Below the pieces are notes generated by a model. It did not search any database and was not told the origin of the DNA. It saw nothing but the letters and a program-made list of their open reading frames with translations. Positions 11,488-64,000 of a DNA stretch of 64,000 nt are shown here, piece by piece. The number at the start of each line of letters is the position of its first letter. The stretch's first letter is position 1. The stretch covers positions 28,538,534 through 28,602,533 of the forward strand of contig CM068587.1 of NCBI GenBank assembly GCA_035048485.1, in the 5' to 3' direction. Both the position numbers and the translations under genes were made by a program. The DNA is from Pteria penguin. Taxonomy: Eukaryota > Mollusca > Bivalvia > Pterioida > Pteriidae.

Positions 11488-12575
11488 GCTTGTAAAGTGC
11501 AGTTCTGCCATTCTAGTCTAGACTAGTTGAGCTCATGATACAATTTAATCTGTCCCATAACAATAATTTGTGATCAATTGTTATCTGATACCACATTTCA
11601 TTGCAGAAAGTCAATTTTAGTCATATTTGTGCATGTTTGATTGGTTCTGGGTTGTTATATATACATTCTACAAAGAAATTTAAGAACCTACATTACTACA
11701 TTACTTCAGACTGAAGTCCAACTTTGCTAGTATAGGTCATGTAGTTTAACTATTATATATCTTAAATTAGCTTGTATACATGTATGTACAGATCATGTAT
11801 GATGTATTCATTGTAGAAAATAATTCACTTCTTCCATCATTCTTTTGGAAATGTTAATTATATGGCAGTGATATTACCTAGAGATGTCTGTCTCATTTAC
11901 TTTGAAGTTTGAAGAGATGTATTGTCAGTCATGGTTTAATGAACAGGTCAACTCTATAATTTACCTGATACTACATTTAGTATTACATTAAGTATTGATA
12001 GACCTTGAAGTCTGTGTCCACAGTATAATGGTAGGGGAAACACTGGACATAGAGTAAATGTATAGGATTCAGGGAAGCAAATCGAGGAGAGTGTAAGTTG
12101 GGTTGTGTTGGAGGGAGGGGGTGTTCTTCTCTGTTGATTTAAAAATATGAGATGCATTATTTTTATAAACTCTAATACTTGTGAAATGAAGTACACAGCT
12201 GGGCTTTTTTCTCTCTTGTTTTGAAACATGGCCGATGACACTGGAAATGTGAATTTCATAGGAGTTTGCTCAAACGTGGGTTACATAAATGATGAATAGA
12301 TGAAAATTGTGTGTTTCCTGTTTATTTTGCCATCAGTAACGACGGTATTTATGATTTATCGGATTCATTGATTCATTAGAAATTAATCCCATACCACGGA
12401 TCCACCAGAAATAGTGAGAACTTCTGAGAAGTGATCCCCGATATCTAACTTTACAACGTCTACTGTGACACACGATCTTGGTCTTTATTTTCTCACATGA
12501 AAGAAAACTGACGAACCTCAGTTGTGACCCGAACGAGGGACCTTGCGACGTGGCGTCAAACAAGATATCGTATGG
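11488..12575. other. Intergenic stretch without supported features
   Basis: AT-rich DNA. The minus-strand open frames at 11,954-12,259 and 12,333-12,563 have no recognisable domain. A TCTAGACTAGTTGAGC-type palindrome lies at ~11,515. Confidence 0.4.
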
Positions 12576-13322
12576 GAAACGCCGGTGCCATATAATAAAC
12601 CTTCCCCTTAGGCAGATATTCCCAGAAGGTTTACTATATAAAAACTTTCCCCACTGGGAGAAGGTTCCCTATATAGTAAAATATCCCCCATAATAAACCT
12701 ACCCCGACCGTTTATACTCGGATTTTATTAATCTACATACATTAAGATAAATGCCATATTAACACAGAATTAATCCGATTGGTTCAAGATGTTTGTTAAT
12801 TCTTGCGTATAACATCCTTGTAATAGGTACATGGCATTGTTAACCGCATCACCAATGTACTGGATTCTTCCACTTACCATGAATCCCGAGCACACAAATG
12901 ATATGTAAAACAAACCCGCCCACTTTTCTTAAAGGGATAAGTGGAATAATCACACTTTCACAAATGACAAGAAGATTAAGTTTCTTCTTGATTTCCAATA
13001 ACAGAGGCCAAAGGTCAATGCCATTTTGAAATTGTTCAAGTAAATACTTTTTTTATCACAAATGAAAGGGTCTTATACTGTTGCTAATAGTAATAATTGT
13101 AGAATCGCCATACGGCATACCTTCTATAAAAATCTCGACAGACTTATGAAATTATGTATCTTATTGATTTGAAAAATCAAGTGTAAAAGGTCAAGGTCAT
13201 ATGGATCAGTGAGTATAGAAATCAAAAATATATGGATGGATTACTTGTCATAATAATGCATTTAATTTTAAAACATGCATTGTGTTTAAACTTAATTGAT
13301 AACTATCTTATTGATTGATTGA

Positions 13323-13583
13323 TTTTTGTTTTACGTCACACCACGAATATTTCACGTATATGGTGACGGCATCTGCCTGATGCGGGACATACAAATTTTG
13401 ACCATTGCAACGGACCCACCCGAAGCAGTGAGGGATCTTTAACGTGCCATGCACACCACGACACGGGGCCTCGGCTTTTACTGTCTCGTCCGAAAGACAG
13501 GACACCGGCATGACCAGAGCGGGAATCGAACCCCGGCCTCCCGATCAGGAGTCCGACGTGATACCACCAGGTCACGCCGGCTT
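13323..13583 (-). mobile_element. tRNA-derived SINE, near full length
   Basis: On the minus strand the head reads GCCGGCGTGACCTGGTGG, with an intact B box GGTTCGATTCC. The body segments match the 7938 copy and it ends near TGATTGATTGAT. This copy lacks the internal head duplication, so that duplication is private to the 7938 copy. Confidence 0.85.
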
Positions 13584-14312
13584 TTGTAACTATCTTAAAT
13601 TTTAGACTAAGATTAAACATAATAAATGTTTTAAACTTAAGTGTAACAATTATTTGATGTTCCTTTTGATGATTGATGTTACATTTTCAAGTCAAGTGAT
13701 AAGACGACGTATTGACGATGTGGTTAGGAGCCATTTTCACGACTCCAAATACAAGGTCAAGATACATGTATATTTAAGATTAATGCTGTTGTTAGAGGAT
13801 AATCCGGTGCCATTGTATTCTGTGATTTATGAGTTATGTCCAAATGTGATGGTGTCCGATGGACTTGTTAGGATTCATGATTTAATAAGTTAATATCTTT
13901 TTTTCAGTTTCCAGAAAGATTTACACGGCCCTTTCTTTGTGTTATCGTTTGACAGTGAGGAAGCCCATTTTTACACCCCTTTGGGTGTTAAGGGAGACCT
14001 CCAAGTTAACGATAAGTAGGAGTGTTCAGTGCATTGGCGATACGAATTACTACGCTATGTGAATGTCCGTTCTAAGTCGGCTCCGTGACTCCATGTCTCA
14101 TTTGTTTATGTGGTTGACTTTTATGTAGATTTGAATTGTATTTAAAACGTTGGGGTGGATGGAAGGGTGTTAACTTCTTATATAAAAGACTTGCGGCTGG
14201 AATGGGGTATACTTTTAAGGCCGCCCAATATATTAATGAGTATCATTTTCCCTTCAAATATGTATCATTGGGTATCTTTCTAAACCCAAAGTTTGTTTGT
14301 TTGTTTGTTTGA

Positions 14313-14574
14313 TTATTGTTTTACGTCACTCCACGATTATTTCACGTATATGGTGACGGCATCTACCTGATGCATTGCATACAAATTTAGACCTTTGCAA
14401 CGGACCCACCCGAAGCAGTGAGGGATCTTTTACGTGACACGCCTACCGTGACACGGGACCTCGGTTTTTACTGTCTCATCCGAAAGACAGAACACCGGTG
14501 CACCCAGGGCGGGAGTCGAACCCGGGACCTCTCGATCACGAGCCGAGCACCTTATCCACTAGGCCACACCGGCT
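14313..14574 (-). mobile_element. tRNA-derived SINE with a variant head
   Basis: On the minus strand the head reads GCCGGTGTGGCCTAGTGGAT with a CTCGTGA anticodon-like loop and GGTTCGACTCCCG as B box. The body is the same as in the 7938 and 13323 copies, and a GTTT repeat tail follows at ~14,290-14,310. The different head over a shared body suggests two subfamilies or recruitment of another tRNA. Confidence 0.85.
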
Positions 14575-15226
14575 TAAAACCCAAAGTACATGAATAGTCA
14601 GAAAGGGTTTGCTTCTCACTATGATCAGTATATGAATGGGTATGTTTTTACACTTTGCTTAAAATATGAATGGGTAAGTTGACAGCGACTTCAGTCGCAC
14701 ATCCGTACTCCAAATCAGTGCAAGTTACCCCCCCCCCCCCTCGCCCTTGTGTCCAAAACGAAGATTTTCTACTTGTAAATCACAGATTACATGCTGGAAA
14801 TTAGAAATTACACGTACAAAATATTCCCACTCTAAACAACCACACTATTATATTAAATAAGTAACATTACTTGAGAATGTTCAGACGATCCTACGCAAAG
14901 CGTAACTGCTTAGTCAAGTTTGTGACGTGTATTTTTTATTTAATACAATGAATATCAAAACTTAAAGCGTGAAACGAAATAGAAATGATGGTAATATCAG
15001 TAATGTTTTATCCGAGCGCGACTCCGGATTGAGGGGGAAAGTTTACTTATCGTAAAGCTTCCGAGGAGAAAATTTTCTTTGCAAGGGAGGATGTTTTCGA
15101 TATAGTAAATATCCCCCACCGCCAGTACTATATAGTAAACCTTCCGGGGGGAAGATTCTCTACATAGTAAAGCTTCCGAGGGGAAAGTTTACTATGCGGA
15201 AGGTTTACCATATGACACCGGCTCCT

Positions 15227-16515
15227 CTATATTCAAAATTTTAATTGTACTGTTTTCAATATCAAGTAACGTAGTGCTTAATGCAAATTTACAAATGTAT
15301 CAACTGTGTAATGTATTTATGCATATACAAGCCTTTGTTTCACGATGTATCGGTATCAAAATATTTGCACAGTCCATTGTGCTTACATGTAGTTTCAATG
15401 AAAACACTGCATTAAACGTGAAGGAAACCTTCCTCAGTAAGAAAAGATTGCATTGAGGTAACAGTTGACCAGAATCTAAGTCATATCGGTCGTTAAAAGC
15501 TTTACCTTGCGTTTATCTGAATGTAAATGTTTTAATGAGAATGCACTTTTGAACGAAAAACACGAGGAAAAGTCATTCCAATCTCGTGAAACATGTGTAA
15601 TTGAATGTCAAATACAACCGTAAAAACCGAGTGCTTTGTTGAGTCCCATATCAGATGTAAGACGGCATCTCATGAATATCAAGGAAGGTGGGATTAAAAT
15701 GCTCTGCCTCTGGGTCAAGAATTTTTTGGAAGAAGTCGAAATGAGTTCTGGTTTGGTTGATTGTATGACGTCACGTTCTTGTTGAGTAATGGATATTTGA
15801 ATGACGCAGTGATTGCAGAGTGTTCCGGTCTTTTTTAATTCTAAAGAGCAAGGTACGGGGTCCAGTTGTTTCAGGTGAGTCTTACACACAGGTTTTAATT
15901 TCTTTGCAATGCACCAGAATGGTACCACCAAAAATAATCAAAAGACCATTGACGTCGAGTTAAACAAAGCATGTTAACCCAAATAGTACATTTTTTGTGT
16001 GGCTACCTGTCTAGTACAGCGAACACCACATACCTCTTGTATCCCTTAAACTGCTATTAGTACATGTTACATGTCAATGATTTTTAGATTGTAGACTAAG
16101 AATGAAATCGAATGGCATGGTGATCATAAAGGCTCAGTATTAGTAATGAATATTTAGGACCACTCTCTTGGGAGTCTCAAGGTTGTCCAACTTTACCTGG
16201 CTTGGGACCTCCTCACTGAATGCTCACTGAATGCAAAGAATCTGGTAGATTCACAAGATGTGATTTTCTAAATACCACGGGATGCTCGTTTTTCTCGTAT
16301 GAGCATTTATTTAACAATTTAGAGGGGTATTAAAGTGAATTTATCTTGACAACACAGGGACACTTGCATTGGATGGCGGTGTAAACTGCGCATGAAACAA
16401 ATGACAACGCAGAAAAGAGGGGAAATGAGGGGTGGGGAGGGCACATGCATTTAGTCTTAAGGTGGTTACTAGGTAAAAAGAAGAGGATATTTCCTTTTGA
16501 CTTATTTTCAACATA
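15227..16515. other. Intergenic stretch without supported features
   Basis: Mixed-composition DNA. The 107-codon minus frame at 15,608-15,931 has no motif I recognise and no visible splice context. Nothing else is supported. Confidence 0.4.
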
Positions 16516-16517
16516 AA

Positions 16518-16680
16518 AACAGTCTTGGTGTGATGGTTTAGCGTTTACATTGTAGTTTGCTTTGCAGGCGATTCAGGTTCGATTCCCAGGTTGCGCCATT
16601 ATTGTTGGTTACTTTCTTCTTCCATATGTAGCTATTACTGAAGTATTATTAAACGTGGAGTAAAATTCCAGTCTACCGTG
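16518..16680 (+). mobile_element. tRNA-like SINE fragment
   Basis: GTGTGATGGTTTAGCG, then GGTTCGATTCCCAGGTTGCG, gives an A-box/B-box pair at SINE-like spacing. A short body follows, ending near AAACGTGGAGTAAAATTCCA. It differs from the other SINE heads here. Confidence 0.5.
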
Positions 16681-17557
16681 AACCATCAACTTGCATGTGT
16701 AGTATATTTACTGTAAATCATCGGGTATCCGGATGGCCTTTCTATGCTTCTTTTGACGTATAAATGTATACATGTATGTTGATGCAGTTTTCCGAGAAAC
16801 CTGTTAATAGGGAATGCCACTTAACTGGTTCAGTGTCAAATCCAGCGTCTTTTTGCTGAAAGAATGGATTTTGAAGATTTTATTTTGCAAAAATGTAACA
16901 GAAATAAGACATAAAGATGAGTACTGAGTAAAATCTGCTATCACTGTCTTTTGGGGAAGGGATGAGATGTCATCCGCAATCCCTTAATACGTGACCATTA
17001 TTATTAGTACCAATTGTGTGCAAAATTTGGAGTAGCATGCTACTCCGTATGTTTAACAAATTTATAATTTTAGATGTTGTATTTTCAAATCTTTAGCAGT
17101 CGATTGGAGTCTCTACAGTGTATGGAACTGTCGGTCCACATTTATATTATTATATTGCCACACAGTCACTAGATACGTACATCTAACATGTACACATTTG
17201 TTTGATGATAGTAAGGTCTGAAAATGAAGTCCTTCCTGTGTGTTGAACGAAACCCCCTTTCACCGAGAAGTTCCCGTCTTTTTGTAGACCATAGTGTCTT
17301 GAAAAGTTCCACATGTACATCAGTTTATCACAAGGTTGTGGATGCATGTACAGCAGCCTTCCAAATTAAGAGTATATTGTTTTTTTGTAATGCAACGCAA
17401 GACTCTTTTGTTTGTAAAAGATAAATGCCTGCGAAATATTTTGATCGTAAAGGCACTGCACACGCAGTATGCTTTTGGTCGTTTCCCCGGAGTCTGACAC
17501 AGCAGCTGTGTATTGTTTACGTGATCACTGATTTACAAGTGGATTTGTTTATTGCAG
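16681..17557. other. Upstream region of the PLC-beta gene
   Basis: No core promoter or upstream exon can be placed with confidence. The frame that includes the start codon is open back to 17,425, but TTTGTTTATTGCAG at 17,544-17,557 looks like a splice acceptor. Transcription therefore probably starts further upstream, with a non-coding first exon. Confidence 0.4.
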
Positions 17558-17598
17558 ATGTGTGTCTAAAGTTACTGGGCACCTGCTTGTCCATCTCT
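17558..17598 (+). other. PLC-beta 5'UTR segment with a tiny upstream ORF
   Basis: After a likely acceptor ending at 17,557 the leader begins ATGTGTGTCTAA, a three-codon upstream ORF, then runs to the start codon at 17,599. A leader of this kind can lower initiation, but no effect is shown by sequence alone. Confidence 0.5.
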
Positions 17599-63859
<46,261 letters not shown>

Positions 63860-64000
63860 GTAAAAATGCCTCAGTAAAACACTTTATTTATGTTAATTAA
63901 TTCAACCAGCATGGTAGATAATACCTATATTGAAACTCATGATTAGATTAAAAAAAAAAGACTCCCAGCAACTAAAAGCTTATAAGACATAAGTAGTAAC
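63860..64000 (+). other. Start of PLC-beta intron 27
   Basis: The frame continues a few codons to a TAA at ~63,898, but the GTAAAA donor and the missing coiled-coil domain indicate an intron running out of the window. Early termination is the less likely alternative. Confidence 0.7.

Larger units (their letters stand above)
12579..15226. mobile_element. Candidate 2.6-kb element bounded by inverted TAGTAAACC-rich ends
   Basis: The left end (GCCGGTGCCATATAATAAAC then CTTCC) and the reverse complement of the right end (GCCGGTGTCATATGGTAAAC then CTTCC) agree at about 25 of 30 positions. Inside each end are several short motifs of the form AGGTTTACTATATA / TATAGTAAACCTTCC. The interior holds two minus-strand SINEs and one short unrecognised frame (13,654-13,893). 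No transposase is recognisable and no clear target duplication is seen. The alternative is two independent copies of a short palindromic repeat in opposite orientation. Confidence 0.35.

Noticed and set aside
13654..13893. 79-codon plus-strand open frame ending in a hydrophobic, Cys-containing segment
   Set aside because: It reads plausibly protein-like and lies inside the candidate inverted-end element, but I cannot match it to a transposase or any family, so it is not called as a gene.
15608..15931. 107-codon minus-strand open frame
   Set aside because: No recognisable motif, no splice or polyadenylation context, and amino acid order looks like chance in a long intergenic stretch.
17425..17598. 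Upstream in-frame extension of PLC-beta from an earlier ATG
   Set aside because: The extension does not resemble any PLC-beta N-terminus and crosses a likely splice acceptor at 17,557; the family start matches Met at 17,599.
63860..63898. PLC-beta ending at the TAA near 63,898
   Set aside because: A GTAAAA donor at 63,860 and the absence of the distal C-terminal domain make an intron more likely, though an alternative short isoform cannot be excluded.

Overview
This is an AT-rich, intron-dense animal nuclear window. The organism is most likely a bivalve or other mollusc. That is an inference from the repeat content: tRNA-derived SINEs of one conserved body type, dispersed inserts built from ~140-150 bp monomers rich in TGACCTTGAC, small MITE-like foldback elements, and a phospholipase C of the PLCB4/norpA class. 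There are no prokaryotic operons, no CRISPR array and no intact transposase or reverse transcriptase.

Region 1 (1-~3,090): the 3' end of an unidentified + strand gene. A large intron holds a SINE tail and a 2 kb tandem array with a 706-bp higher-order period. It is followed by a terminal coding exon (2595-2734) and a 3'UTR with an AATAAA signal. Region 2 (~3,100-17,550): intergenic or upstream DNA crowded with mobile-element debris. It contains a small MITE at 4385-4541 and a palindromic composite of tRNA-like SINEs and long (TA)n tracts at 4.9-6.35 kb. It also has two LINE C-terminal remnants (about 7.05-7.65 kb and 10.74-11.49 kb), three well preserved SINEs, and a candidate 2.6-kb element whose ends are inverted copies of TAGTAAACCTTCC-type motifs.

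Region 3 (17,558-end): one large + strand gene, a phosphoinositide-specific phospholipase C beta of the PLCB4/norpA type. I traced 27 coding exons with phase-consistent GT/AG junctions, giving 950 complete codons plus one base: PH domain, EF hands, catalytic X half, acidic X/Y linker, catalytic Y half, C2 domain and the start of the C-terminal extension. All recognised catalytic and calcium-binding residues are present. The distal C-terminal coiled-coil domain lies beyond the window. The enzyme would hydrolyse PIP2 to IP3 and diacylglycerol downstream of Gq-coupled receptors; in rhabdomeric photoreceptors this is the visual transduction step.

The introns carry most of the unusual structure: monomer-type dispersed inserts, at least four separate minisatellites (periods about 39, 50, 55 and 40-50 bp), a 153-bp tandem duplication and two foldback MITEs. 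I did not find a convincing new multi-gene system. The observations most worth checking are the shared architecture of the dispersed inserts, their load of nuclear-receptor-like half-sites, the palindromic SINE/(TA)n composite, the paired inverted ends at 12.6/15.2 kb, and a minisatellite abutting the exon 12 splice donor that repeats donor-like sequence.
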